A stretch of DNA of 64,000 nucleotides from Sanguibacter antarcticus (GTDB taxonomy: Bacteria; Actinomycetota; Actinomycetes; Actinomycetales; Cellulomonadaceae). The stretch's first letter is position 1. The number at the start of each line of letters is the position of its first letter. A program made the position numbers and the translations under genes. The DNA is taken from NCBI RefSeq assembly GCF_002564005.1, contig NZ_PDJG01000001.1:62001-126000 (forward strand). The letters run 5' to 3'. Below are positions 43,697 to 52,337 of the stretch, one piece after another. The notes beneath the pieces are model-generated. The model made no database searches and was not told the origin of the DNA. It saw nothing but the letters and a program-made list of their open reading frames with translations.

Positions 43697-45541
43697 GTGC
43701 AGGACGAGACGATCGACATCTTCGGCGAGGGCTCCGGCCCCGGCGACCAGGCACCACGACGGCCCCGACACCGAGCGCTGAAGATCGTCGCGTTCTCCGC
43801 CCTCGGCCTCGTCATCGTGACCGGTGCGCTCGCCGCCTGGGTCGGGTACGACCTCCTGTCCGTCCGGAGCTCGCTCACCGCAGCCTCCGACCTCGTGCCC
43901 GAGCTCCAAGACGAGATCGCTGCCGGCGACGGCGACGCCGCGCTCGCCACCCTCGCCGAGGTCCAGGACCACGCACAGGACGCAGAGGCCTCCTCCCACG
44001 GGTTCCACTGGTCGGTCGTCTCGCTCCTGCCCGTCGCGCGACCCAACATCCAGGCCGTCCAGGTCGTCACCGAGGTCGTCGAGTCTCTCGCTGTCGACGC
44101 CCTGCCCGCGCTCACCGAGGCCGCGGTGCTCGTCGGCCCCGACGGACTCAGCCCCGTCGACGGGCAGATCGACCTCGCGCCCCTCGTCGCCAGCGCCCCA
44201 CAGCTCATCGCCGCGGACCTCTCCCTCCGACGAGGGCTCGCGGACCTGCGTGCCGTCGAGACCGACGAGGTCCTCGACCCGCTCGCCGATGCGGTCACCG
44301 ACCTTGAGAGCACGATGTCCGACATCGCGAGCACCACGTCGACAGCCGCGCGCGCCGTCCAGATCGCCCCCGCGATGCTCGGTGCCGACGGCCCTCGCCG
44401 CTTCCTGCTGCTCGTCCAGAACAACGCCGAGCCCCGCGCGACAGGCGGCATCCCGGCATGGGTCATCCTCCTCACCGCCGACGACGGCGTCCTCCAGTTC
44501 GCCGACCAGCGCTCAGCGAGCGAGTTCCAGCCCGACGCACCCGTCCTGCCGATCACGGATGCCGAGCGCGCGCTCTTCGGCGACGACCTCGCGCAGAAGA
44601 TGGCCGACGTCAACTTCACGCCCGACTTCCCCCGGACCGCCGAGCTCGCCAGCGCGCTGTGGCAGCAGCAGGACCCCGGAGAGATCGACGGAGTCCTCTC
44701 CCTCGACCCGGTGGCGCTCGCGGACATCATGAAGACGACAGGGTCGCTGAGCTTGCCGTTCGGACCACAGCTGGACGCCGATAATGTTGCCGACTACCTG
44801 ATGAACGGTGTCTATCTCCAGATTGCCGATAAAGACCAGCAGGATGCGCTCTTCCAGCTCGTGGCCGCCGCAATGTTTGCCCAGATCCTCAACGGACCGG
44901 GTGAAATATCGAGCGCATTTCCAGCATTGGCCGACTCGGCGGACGAAGGACGCCTCATGCTCTGGTCTGCACACCCTGACGAGCAGGAGCTGCTGCAGCC
45001 GACCGCACTGAGCGGAGCTCTCGTCGGCGATGCTGCGGACAGCGACGGCGGCGCAGATCGGCCGATCGTCGGGGTCTACCTCAACGACGGGACCGCCGGA
45101 AAGATCGGCTACTACCTCGAACGCTCCATCACCGCAGACGTCACCGAGTGCCGTGCGGACGGCTCTCAGGCCCTGAAAATCACCCTTTCTCTGACCTCGA
45201 CGGCTCCTGCCGACGCGGCCACCCTCCCCGAGCACGTCACCGGTGTCTCCGGCGACGTTCCCCCGGGAGACATCCGCACGAACGTCCTCGTCTACGCCCC
45301 CGCAGGAGGTCAGCTCGAGAGCGTCACCGCAGGTGGGGAGCCTGTCGGCATTCAGTCCCAGCTGCACGACGACCTCTTTGTCGCAGGGCTCACGAACAAC
45401 CTCTCTCCCGGAGAGAGCGAAATCTACGAATACGAGATCGTCACCGGACCAGATCAACGCGGAGTGCCACTGTTGCGCTTTACACCTGGACCACGGGATA
45501 CTCACACCCAGGTCACAGGTGCCACGTGTAACGGTGCCTGA
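43697..45541 (+). CDS. DUF4012 domain-containing membrane protein
   Basis: A 614-residue protein with a short cytoplasmic N-terminus and one membrane segment (about residues 30-55, IVAFSALGLVIVTGALAAWV). A large extracytoplasmic part follows, with the DUF4012 core (FLLLVQNNAEPRATGGIPAW, then TPDFPRTAELASALWQQQDP and DGVLSLDPVALADIM). DUF4012 proteins often accompany polysaccharide loci in actinobacteria; their biochemical role is not established. GTG 43697 follows AAGGGGGC. The 3' half (from about 44780) uses somewhat more A/T third positions than the 5' half. Confidence 0.85.
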   Translation: MQDETIDIFGEGSGPGDQAPRRPRHRALKIVAFSALGLVIVTGALAAWVGYDLLSVRSSLTAASDLVPELQDEIAAGDGDAALATLAEVQDHAQDAEASSHGFHWSVVSLLPVARPNIQAVQVVTEVVESLAVDALPALTEAAVLVGPDGLSPVDGQIDLAPLVASAPQLIAADLSLRRGLADLRAVETDEVLDPLADAVTDLESTMSDIASTTSTAARAVQIAPAMLGADGPRRFLLLVQNNAEPRATGGIPAWVILLTADDGVLQFADQRSASEFQPDAPVLPITDAERALFGDDLAQKMADVNFTPDFPRTAELASALWQQQDPGEIDGVLSLDPVALADIMKTTGSLSLPFGPQLDADNVADYLMNGVYLQIADKDQQDALFQLVAAAMFAQILNGPGEISSAFPALADSADEGRLMLWSAHPDEQELLQPTALSGALVGDAADSDGGADRPIVGVYLNDGTAGKIGYYLERSITADVTECRADGSQALKITLSLTSTAPADAATLPEHVTGVSGDVPPGDIRTNVLVYAPAGGQLESVTAGGEPVGIQSQLHDDLFVAGLTNNLSPGESEIYEYEIVTGPDQRGVPLLRFTPGPRDTHTQVTGATCNGA

Positions 45542-45610
45542 GAACACAACTTCGGGTCGCTGTGACGACGGCTTCCGCACTCCATCATCGATGTATCTAG
45601 GGGACAGAAC

Positions 45611-46138
45611 ATGAATCGACGTATCGCGGCAACGGCCGTAGCAGCACTGGCGCTCGCCGTGGTTCCGGCGACCACCGCCTCTGCGTACGAGGCCATCGAC
45701 TTCAGCTCGACGCTCTCGGCAACTTCCTTCTCGGCGGGCTCGCCGTTCAACTACGTCGTCGACGGCCCCCTCTACAACGACAAGATCACCGCGTCGGTCA
45801 CGTCGACCAGCGTCGTCACCTCGGCCATCTCCATCGCGGGTACGTCGAGCCTCGCCAAGGCCACAGACGCCGCAGGCGACGCGACGTTCAACATCACGCT
45901 CGCAGCAGCTGGGTCGTACACGATCACGGCCGTCGACGCAGAGGGAACCGTCATCAACACGCAGACGATCGCGGTCGGTTCGGCTGCGACCTCCACCGGA
46001 GCCGCTTCGGGTGCAGCAACCCTGCCCGTTACGGGCTCCTCGCCTCTGCCGCTCACGATCGGTGCCGGTGCGCTCGCCGCAGCCGGCCTCGGAGCGTTCT
46101 TCTTCGCGAAGCGTCGCCGGGCAGCCCTGAACGCCTGA
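45611..46138 (+). CDS. LPXTG-type cell-wall-anchored surface protein
   Basis: A 175-residue secreted protein. It has a signal peptide ending ATTASA near residue 25, an Ig-like beta-sandwich segment (FSAGSPFNYVVDGPLYNDKI, then AAGSYTITAVDAEGTVI) and a C-terminal sorting signal: LPVTG, a hydrophobic helix and KRRRAALNA. Sortase would link the threonine to peptidoglycan. It is preceded by GGGGAC-type spacing and followed by a strong terminator. A paralogue without the LPXTG motif lies at 48718-49269. The sortase gene is not in the window. Confidence 0.88.
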   Translation: MNRRIAATAVAALALAVVPATTASAYEAIDFSSTLSATSFSAGSPFNYVVDGPLYNDKITASVTSTSVVTSAISIAGTSSLAKATDAAGDATFNITLAAAGSYTITAVDAEGTVINTQTIAVGSAATSTGAASGAATLPVTGSSPLPLTIGAGALAAAGLGAFFFAKRRRAALNA

Positions 46139-46151
46139 CGCACCATCTCAC

Positions 46152-46192
46152 GACGACCGAGGGCCTCCGGATTCCGGGGGCCCTCGGTCGTC
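46152..46192 (+). terminator. Terminator after the LPXTG protein gene
   Basis: A perfect 14-bp stem, GACGACCGAGGGCC (46152-46165) with its complement at 46179-46192, and a 13-base loop. It is followed by TCTCGC and starts 13 bases after the stop codon. Confidence 0.85.
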
Positions 46193-46219
46193 TCTCGCAC
46201 GGGAGCCACGGAGGACCGC

Positions 46220-47104
46220 ATGCTGTCTCGAGGCCGTACGTCCGTGGTGAGCGCAGCAGGCGTGCTCGTCGTCCTGGCCGCCGTCGGGTTCACGCTGGGT
46301 CGATCGCCACACGAGACCGTCGTCGCGCGCGTGGAGACGGTCAGCGCACCTGCCGCTCCGTCCGCGCCGGCGCCGGCGCCGGCTGACGAGGGGCCTGCGG
46401 TCGACCCGACGAGCTACGACCTCGCCGCCCTGCCGAGCGTCGACGTCTTCTCTGTCCTGCCCGAGCTCCCGCTCGACCCGGCACCTGACCTCCCGCCCAC
46501 CCAGGTCCTCGTGACACCCACGGGGGAGGCAGCCCCGGTCTTCGCGGAGCCGGGCTCACCTCCGGTCGCCCGGCTCGCGTCCGAGCAGGTCCACGACGGC
46601 ACGACCGTGCCCGTCGTCGAGCAGCACGAGCACTGGTTGCGCGTCCTGCTGCCCGGACGGCAGGGCTACCCGTCCGCAGGGGTCACCGGTCAGGCGACAG
46701 GATGGGTCCGTGCCGCCGACGTCACCACGGCGGCCGACCCGTTCCTCGTGACAGTGAGCCTCTCGGGCGGCCTCCGCATCCTCGAGGACGGCGTGGCGAT
46801 CTACGAGAGCCCCGACCTCGGCTACGGCACGCAAGCGACCCCGACACCTCTCGGAAGGACGTTCATCATGACGATGTTCACCGACCCGGCTGCGGCCTAC
46901 ACGCGCGGGCTCCCGATCGTGGCGCTCGGCGTCCAGTCTCCGACCCTCGACGGCTTCGGCGGGACAGACGTCGCGGTGACGGCCTTCCACTTCCACGACG
47001 ACCGGGCGCAAGCAGTCTCCAACGGGTGCGTGCGCGTCGACGAGGCGACGATCGCGCAGCTTGCCGCGCTGCCGCTCGGCACACCGGTCGTGATCACCGC
47101 ATGA
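46220..47104 (+). CDS. L,D-transpeptidase (YkuD family)
   Basis: A 294-residue exported protein with an N-terminal membrane anchor (about residues 8-27), a Pro/Ala-rich linker, an SH3-like region (about 90-160) and a C-terminal YkuD catalytic domain. The active site is clear: HFHDDR followed by SNGCVRV with the nucleophile at Cys270. Such enzymes make 3-3 peptidoglycan crosslinks or attach proteins. The stop overlaps the start of the next gene by four bases, so the two envelope proteins are co-expressed. Confidence 0.9.
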   Translation: MLSRGRTSVVSAAGVLVVLAAVGFTLGRSPHETVVARVETVSAPAAPSAPAPAPADEGPAVDPTSYDLAALPSVDVFSVLPELPLDPAPDLPPTQVLVTPTGEAAPVFAEPGSPPVARLASEQVHDGTTVPVVEQHEHWLRVLLPGRQGYPSAGVTGQATGWVRAADVTTAADPFLVTVSLSGGLRILEDGVAIYESPDLGYGTQATPTPLGRTFIMTMFTDPAAAYTRGLPIVALGVQSPTLDGFGGTDVAVTAFHFHDDRAQAVSNGCVRVDEATIAQLAALPLGTPVVITA

Positions 47105-47691
47105 GCCGTCGCGAACCGGGACGCTCAGGCTCCCGCAGGCGGCGGTCCGTACGCAGCGCGTCGCTCGCGCTCGCTCTCTTCCTCGCGTGCACCGCATGCA
47201 GCACAGCCGACGACGGAGGGCAGGCCGACGACGCAGGCCAGACGGCCGACCTGAGCGACTCGACCTCGGTCGAGGAGAGCCCAGCCCCCTACGACCTCGC
47301 TGCTGTCACGCCCGAGGAGTACGCGGCAGCCCTCGTTGCATCGACGAACGCCGTCCGCGAGGACGCGGGCCTCGACACGTTGTCCCCGTCGCTGTGCGCG
47401 CAAGAGCAGGGGCTCGTCCGTGCGACCGACCTGGTGGACGCCGGCGGAGAGCTCGTCCACGCGTCCCTCGACCCGGTCACCGACGGCTGCGGACCCGTGG
47501 AGATCACGGGAGAGAACCTCAGCCGGGCTGCGGCGTCACCGCAGGACGTCGTCGATGCGTGGATGCAGTCGCCGGGGCACGCCTCGAACATCCTCATGCC
47601 CGCCTACACGTCCATCGGCATCGCGTGCGTGCCCGTCGTCGACGAGTCCGAGACCGAGATGCTCTGCTCGCAGATCTTCCTCGGCATCTAG
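47101..47691 (+). CDS. CAP-domain lipoprotein (SCP/PR1-like)
   Basis: A 196-residue protein with an Arg-rich start and a lipobox-like end of the signal peptide (LALFLACTAC). An acidic linker leads to a CAP domain (VASTNAVREDAGLDTLSPSL, ENLSRAAASPQDVVDAWMQS, PGHASNILMPAYTSIGIACV). The conserved His and Glu positions of bacterial CAP proteins are present in part (ELVHASL, ITGENLS, SPGHASNI). The function of bacterial CAP proteins is mostly unknown. ATG 47101 overlaps the transpeptidase stop. Confidence 0.87.
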   Translation: MSRREPGRSGSRRRRSVRSASLALALFLACTACSTADDGGQADDAGQTADLSDSTSVEESPAPYDLAAVTPEEYAAALVASTNAVREDAGLDTLSPSLCAQEQGLVRATDLVDAGGELVHASLDPVTDGCGPVEITGENLSRAAASPQDVVDAWMQSPGHASNILMPAYTSIGIACVPVVDESETEMLCSQIFLGI

Positions 47692-47752
47692 CCGGGCAGG
47701 GGCCCAGGGGCCACCGCACACCGCTCACCGCTCACCGCTCAGAGGCGAGAGC

Positions 47753-48040
47753 TCAGGGTTCCGTGGTGCTGGCGGCTCCCGCGCGGTAGCGGCGCCTGTT
47801 CGCCCGCTCCCACACGAGCCCCAGGAGACCGAGGACCACGCCAGCCGCACAGACGAGGAGCTGGTCGACGACCTCGTGGTCGGTGAAGAGCTGGAGCACA
47901 CCGAACGTCGCACCGGCCACGACCCACAGCGTGATCCCGACGAGAACCACCACGCGCAGGTCGACGTCCATCGGGCGGACGTCGCGTCGACGCCGCTCCG
48001 GGTGCAACGTGAGATCGATCGCGGGGGGCAGGCGAGGCAT
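47753..48040 (-). CDS. DUF2530 membrane protein
   Basis: A 95-residue protein with two hydrophobic segments (VVVLVGITLWVVAGATFGVL and VDQLLVCAAGVVLGLLGLVW) and a basic tail after WERANRRRYR. This matches the small actinobacterial DUF2530 family, whose function is not known. In related genomes the gene often lies near an NCS2 permease, as here (49468), but the two are separated by a surface-protein gene. It is the only minus-strand gene in this stretch. Confidence 0.75.
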   Translation of the reverse strand: MPRLPPAIDLTLHPERRRRDVRPMDVDLRVVVLVGITLWVVAGATFGVLQLFTDHEVVDQLLVCAAGVVLGLLGLVWERANRRRYRAGAASTTEP

Positions 48041-48717
48041 GAGCCCACACTAAGCCTCGGCTCTCGAGCAGCGCCGGAGGTCATGGTGCACCGGGCGCGT
48101 CTGCGTCCGACCGGTCTGCACGGACCCCACGACGGAAAGTCCGTTTTGAGAGACTCGCGAGACCGAGGTCGGGTCTCCGTTTGTGAACAATGCGTTAACG
48201 AGGGCTATCGCGTGCGTCACACTTTCATTGAACGTCGGTTGGTAAAGGCCCGGACAGTTCTATTGATTGAAAATAGAGATACCGGCGACCAGCCGTTCTC
48301 ACAAAGAGGTGGGCGTCTGTCTTCAGGAGTGTCGTCGCAGGTCCGCGCCACGGTAGGGGCGGCGGACACGTGGCCGCCTGCTCGGCGGGGCGTCAAGGCG
48401 CGTCATCGTGCTTCACGAGGTCAAAAACGGCGAGATACCAACGTTCTTGCCGCTTCGAAACTGTGTGAAACGGGCAAGGTGTACAGATTGCCGTGGGGTG
48501 CCCCGACGAGCCCCTGTGTCGTCCCGCAGGCCCGGTCGACCTCTCCTGACATTCCTCGAGAATGTCCGTGCCCATTTCGCACCTTGCATTGTTGCCGAGC
48601 CCCACGTAATACTTGTGGCGTACTCAGGAGTGCCTCAAGGCTCGGCGTTTGAGGGGGGAGCGCCTGAGACTGCCATAGTCCTTCACCGGACTTCCGACAC
48701 CTTGCGGGGAGACACCC
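48041..48717 (+). other. Long intergenic region with candidate structured leader
   Basis: These 677 bases contain no convincing gene on either strand and are less GC-rich in places (for example 48181-48300). The right half, upstream of the surface protein gene, holds several hairpins: CTTGCC/GGCAAG (48446-48451 and 48473-48478), GACATTC/GAATGTC (48548-48554 and 48560-48566), and a nested pair CTCAGG/CCTGAG (48623-48628, 48663-48668) around CCTCAA/TTGAGG (48633-48638, 48649-48654). It does not match a riboswitch consensus that I know. It should also contain the promoter of the minus-strand DUF2530 gene at its left end. Confidence 0.45.
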
Positions 48718-49269
48718 ATGAATCGACAAGTCTTTGTCATCGCCGCCGTGGCCACCGGGATCGCACTCGTTCCCGCCGCCGCGCAGGCCGCACAAGCACC
48801 CGAGACGAGCGAGCGCACATCTGCGGTCGTCGCCGGATCGACCACCGAGGGCAACGCCGTCGTCTACGCGGTGAACGGCCCTGTCGACAACGAGTTCATC
48901 ACGGTGAACGTCGTCTCCAACCCCGCTGAGCTTCCCGAGAGCGCCATCTCGATCGCAGGCACGGCCAGCATGAAGAAGCCCACCGCGGACGGCAGCGCAT
49001 CGTTCGAGGTCACCATGGAGGCTGGCGGCACCTACACGCTCGTCGCCACCGGTTCTGACGGCGACCTCATCGACTCGCAGGTCGTCACCGTCGTCCCTGA
49101 CGGGACCGCCTTCGCTGCAGGCACCACGGAGAGCGCGACGCTCGACGTCGTCTCCCCGGTCGGCGAGGCCTCCGGCGCAGGCGCTGCGATCGGAGCCGGC
49201 GCGATCGCCGTCGCCGGAGCAGGAGCTGTCTTCGTCGCCAGCCGCCGACGCGAGCTCATGCGCCGCTGA
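48718..49269 (+). CDS. Surface protein paralogue lacking an LPXTG motif
   Basis: A 183-residue secreted protein related to the LPVTG protein at 45611-46138. Both start MNRxxxx, share AISIAGTASMKK-like and AGGTYTLVATGSDGDLIDSQ-like segments, and end in a hydrophobic helix with a basic tail (SRRRELMRR). Where the paralogue has LPVTG this protein has only SPVGEA, so sortase anchoring is doubtful and the C-terminal helix probably holds it in the membrane. ATG 48718 follows GGGGAGA. A strong terminator follows. Confidence 0.75.
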   Translation: MNRQVFVIAAVATGIALVPAAAQAAQAPETSERTSAVVAGSTTEGNAVVYAVNGPVDNEFITVNVVSNPAELPESAISIAGTASMKKPTADGSASFEVTMEAGGTYTLVATGSDGDLIDSQVVTVVPDGTAFAAGTTESATLDVVSPVGEASGAGAAIGAGAIAVAGAGAVFVASRRRELMRR

Positions 49270-49337
49270 GCCCCGCTCGCACCACAGACTCGCATCACCC
49301 CACAGCGGCCCGTCCGCACAGAGGTCGATGCATCGAA

Positions 49338-49377
49338 GCACGGTTGAGGACCTCGGGGGTGGGGTCCTCAACCGTGC
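49338..49377 (+). terminator. Terminator after the surface protein paralogue
   Basis: A perfect 15-bp stem, GCACGGTTGAGGACC (49338-49352) with its complement at 49363-49377, and a ten-base loop. It lies between the surface protein gene and the purine permease gene. Confidence 0.87.
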
Positions 49378-49467
49378 GGGTCCATACCCCAAGACATCGC
49401 GCGGGGCCGCCCCGGCACAGCGTGGGTGGCGTAGTCAGCCCAGCGCACCCGTGCAAAGATCATCCCC

Positions 49468-50946
49468 GTGACTGAGACAGCTGCCGCCGTGAGCGAGCCG
49501 AAGAATGCGATCGACAAGTTCTTCAAGATCACCGAGCGAGGCTCGTCCGTCGGCGCCGAGGTGCGCGGCGGACTGGTGACGTTCTTCACGATGAGCTACA
49601 TCATCGTGCTCAACCCCATCATCCTCAGCACCATCCCGGACGGCACCGGCAACTACCTCGGTGGTGGCTCCGAGCCGAACCTCGCGATGATCGCCGCCAC
49701 CACAGCGCTCGTCGCCGGCGTCCTCACCATCCTCATGGGAGTCGTCGCCAACTTCCCGCTCGCGCTCGCCGCGGGTCTCGGTCTCAACGCCGTGGTCGCC
49801 TTCTCGATCGCGAGCCTGCCAGGCATGACCTGGGCGGACGCGATGGGGATCGTCGTCCTCGAGGGACTCATCATCCTGGTGCTCGTCCTCACCGGGTTCC
49901 GGGAGGCCGTGTTCCGCGCGGTCCCCGTCGAGCTCAAGACGGCGATCAGCGTCGGGATCGGCCTCTTCATCGCGTTCATCGGTCTCGTCGACTCCGGGTT
50001 CGTGCGCATCCCCGCGAGCATGGCGACGCCGGTCGAGCTCGGGATCGACGGATCGCTCGCCGGGTGGCCGCTGCTCGTCTTCGTCTTCGGCCTCGTCGTC
50101 GCGATCGTGCTCATGGTGCGCAAGGTCCACGGCGCGATCCTCGTCGCGATCCTCTCCTCGACCGTCCTCGCCGTGATCATCGAGGCTGTCGCGACGGTCG
50201 GCCCCCAGACGCTCGACGGCAGCAACCCGACCGGCTGGGAGCTCAACACGCCCGAGCTGCCAGACTCTCTCGTCGCCGTCCCCGACTTCTCTCTGCTCGG
50301 GCAGTTCTCGCTCTTCGGCTCCTTCGAGAAGATCGGTGCCGTCGCCGTCATCCTTCTCGTCTTCTCTCTGCTCCTCGCCGACTTCTTCGACACGATGGGC
50401 ACCATGGTCGCTGTCGGCGGCGAGGCCGGCCTGCTCGACGAAGAGGGCAACCCGCCCCGCACCCGCCAGATCCTCATCGTCGACTCGATCGCGGCCGCGG
50501 CAGGCGGCGCCGGGAGCGTCTCCTCCAACACGAGCTACATCGAGTCTGCTGCGGGAGTCGGTGACGGGGCCCGTACGGGCCTCGCGTCCGTGGTCACCGG
50601 GATCGCGTTCCTCCTGGCCACGTTCCTCTCCCCGCTCGTCGACATGGTGCCGTTCGAGGCGGCGACCCCGGCGCTCGTGGTGGTCGGGTTCCTCATGGTC
50701 ATGCAGGTTTCCGGGATCGACTGGAAGAACTACGAGGTCGCCATCCCGGCGTTCCTCATGATCATCCTCATGCCGTTCACGTTCTCGATCACCGCCGGCA
50801 TCGGTGGCGGCTTCATCGCCTTCGTCGTCATCAAGGTCTCGCTCGGCAAGGTCAAGGACGTCCACCCGCTCATGTGGCTCGCGTCGGTCCTCTTCGTGGC
50901 CTACTTCACACGAGGTCCGCTCGGGGAGCTTCTCGGGGCGTTCTGA
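49468..50946 (+). CDS. NCS2-family purine permease (AzgA type)
   Basis: A 492-residue transporter with about 12-14 membrane segments. Motifs of the AzgA/PbuG group of adenine-guanine-hypoxanthine permeases are visible: EVRGGLVTFFTMSYIIVLNP, ANFPLALAAGLGLNAVVAF, LADFFDTMGTMVAVGGEAGL, SNTSYIESAAGVGDGARTGL and MPFTFSITAGIGGGF. The start is GTG 49468. It is transcribed alone behind the terminator at 49338-49377, and manA follows after 59 bases. Confidence 0.93.
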   Translation: MTETAAAVSEPKNAIDKFFKITERGSSVGAEVRGGLVTFFTMSYIIVLNPIILSTIPDGTGNYLGGGSEPNLAMIAATTALVAGVLTILMGVVANFPLALAAGLGLNAVVAFSIASLPGMTWADAMGIVVLEGLIILVLVLTGFREAVFRAVPVELKTAISVGIGLFIAFIGLVDSGFVRIPASMATPVELGIDGSLAGWPLLVFVFGLVVAIVLMVRKVHGAILVAILSSTVLAVIIEAVATVGPQTLDGSNPTGWELNTPELPDSLVAVPDFSLLGQFSLFGSFEKIGAVAVILLVFSLLLADFFDTMGTMVAVGGEAGLLDEEGNPPRTRQILIVDSIAAAAGGAGSVSSNTSYIESAAGVGDGARTGLASVVTGIAFLLATFLSPLVDMVPFEAATPALVVVGFLMVMQVSGIDWKNYEVAIPAFLMIILMPFTFSITAGIGGGFIAFVVIKVSLGKVKDVHPLMWLASVLFVAYFTRGPLGELLGAF

Positions 50947-51005
50947 CCCAGGGTCAGTCTCAGGGCCAGTCAATCTGGGCCCCGCCCTGACGTACTGTCG
51001 GTGGT

Positions 51006-52280
51006 GTGAGACCGAGCCAGATCTTCCGTCTGACCAACACCGTGCAGCACTACGCGTGGGGATCGCCGACCGCTATCCCCGAGCTCCTCGGAGTCCCTGC
51101 GGACGGCCGCCCCGTCGCGGAGATGTGGCTCGGCGCGCACGCCCTCGCCCCGTCGCGCTGCGTGCCGCAGGGGGCCGGCGGCTCGGCCGAGGACCTCCAC
51201 GAGGGCGTCGAGCCTGTCGCTCTCCCCGACCTCGTGCGCAGCGCGCCCTACACGACCCTGGGCGTCGCGGTCGTCGAGGAGTACGGCCCTCGGTTGCCCT
51301 ACCTGCTCAAGGTCCTCGCCGCCGACCAGCCGCTCTCGCTCCAGGTCCACCCCAAGCCGCACGTCGCGCGTTCGGGGTTCAGCCACGAGAACGCTGCAGG
51401 CGTCCCTCTGGACGCCCCGGAGCGCAACTACAAGGACGACCAGCACAAGCCCGAGATGATGCTCGCGCTCACGCCCTTCGAGGGGCTGTGCGGCTTCCGG
51501 AGGCCTCTGCGCACGCTGCAGCTCTTCGACGGGCTCGACGGTGCCCTCCTCGGGTCGATGCGCGACGCGCTCCGAGCGTCGCCCGACGCGCGCGGGGTGC
51601 GGAGCGCCTTCGAGCTCGCGCTGGCCGCGCGGGGGACGGACTGCACCCAGGACATCGAGACGACCGTCGCGTCGATCCGCGCACGCATCGCCCGCGGCGG
51701 TGCCGGCTCGAGGAGCGGGGTCGTCTCGCGCGGCGACTACACCGCCGTCGCGCTCGCTGAGCACTATCCGGGAGATCCCGGCGCGCTCGTGTCCCTCATG
51801 CTCAACCGGGTCTCCTTGCAGCCGGGAGAAGCGGTCTTCCTCGCGTCCGGCGAGGTGCACGCGTACCTGTCGGGTCTGGGCATCGAGGTCATGGCGAGCT
51901 CGGACAACGTCCTGCGTGCTGGGCTGACGTCGAAGCGCGTCGACGTGGACGCGCTCCTCGCGTGCGCGAGCTACGTGCCCCGCCCGCCCGAGCGGCCGGT
52001 CGTCGTCCCCGGGGTGGTCGGCCAGACCCTCGCGACGTACCGGGCTCCTGTGCCCGAGTTCTCGCTCATGTACGGCACCGTGGTCGGGGACGCTCTCGTG
52101 GCGCACACCGGTCCGCGCATCGTCCTGTGCCTCGACGGGGAGGTCGTCGTCCAGAGCGGGGCGAGCACCGCCGGCCCGCCTGCGCGACTCCGTCGGGGTG
52201 AGTCGGCGTTCGTCCCGCACGACGCGGGAGCGGTCGCCCTGCGCGGGTCGGGGTCGGTCGTCGTCGCCTACGTCCCGTGA
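51006..52280 (+). CDS. manA: Mannose-6-phosphate isomerase, class I
   Basis: ManA interconverts mannose 6-phosphate and fructose 6-phosphate, feeding GDP-mannose and glycan synthesis. The 424-residue cupin-type protein has YAWGSPTAIPELLG at the start, EMWLGAH, the zinc-site segment LSLQVHPKPHVA, KPEMMLALTPFEGLCGFR, and LASGEVHAYLSGLGIEVMAS with SDNVLRAGLTSKRVD. The GTG start has no strong ribosome binding site. The MarR gene follows after an operator-like region. Confidence 0.93.
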   Translation: MRPSQIFRLTNTVQHYAWGSPTAIPELLGVPADGRPVAEMWLGAHALAPSRCVPQGAGGSAEDLHEGVEPVALPDLVRSAPYTTLGVAVVEEYGPRLPYLLKVLAADQPLSLQVHPKPHVARSGFSHENAAGVPLDAPERNYKDDQHKPEMMLALTPFEGLCGFRRPLRTLQLFDGLDGALLGSMRDALRASPDARGVRSAFELALAARGTDCTQDIETTVASIRARIARGGAGSRSGVVSRGDYTAVALAEHYPGDPGALVSLMLNRVSLQPGEAVFLASGEVHAYLSGLGIEVMASSDNVLRAGLTSKRVDVDALLACASYVPRPPERPVVVPGVVGQTLATYRAPVPEFSLMYGTVVGDALVAHTGPRIVLCLDGEVVVQSGASTAGPPARLRRGESAFVPHDAGAVALRGSGSVVVAYVP

Positions 52281-52301
52281 GGATGAAAACATCATCTCCT
52301 C

Positions 52302-52333
52302 AGGTAATTACGTAAGGTAATGAGTTAAGGTAA
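52302..52333 (+). promoter_or_regulatory. Three AGGTAA repeats with 13-bp period before the marR gene
   Basis: AGGTAA occurs at 52302, 52315 and 52328, exactly 13 bases apart. The longer units are AGGTAATTACGTA, AGGTAATGAGTTA and AGGTAAGGGAGTG. The third copy overlaps the Shine-Dalgarno region and the GTG start of the MarR gene. The palindrome TTACGTAA lies between the first two copies. Autoregulation by the MarR protein is the likely role but is inferred from position. Confidence 0.6.
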
Positions 52334-52337
52334 GGGA

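Noticed and set aside
48408..48929. 173-codon plus-strand frame upstream of and overlapping the second surface protein
   Set aside because: It has no family pattern and ends out of frame inside the surface protein gene. The hairpins in the region fit an untranslated leader better.
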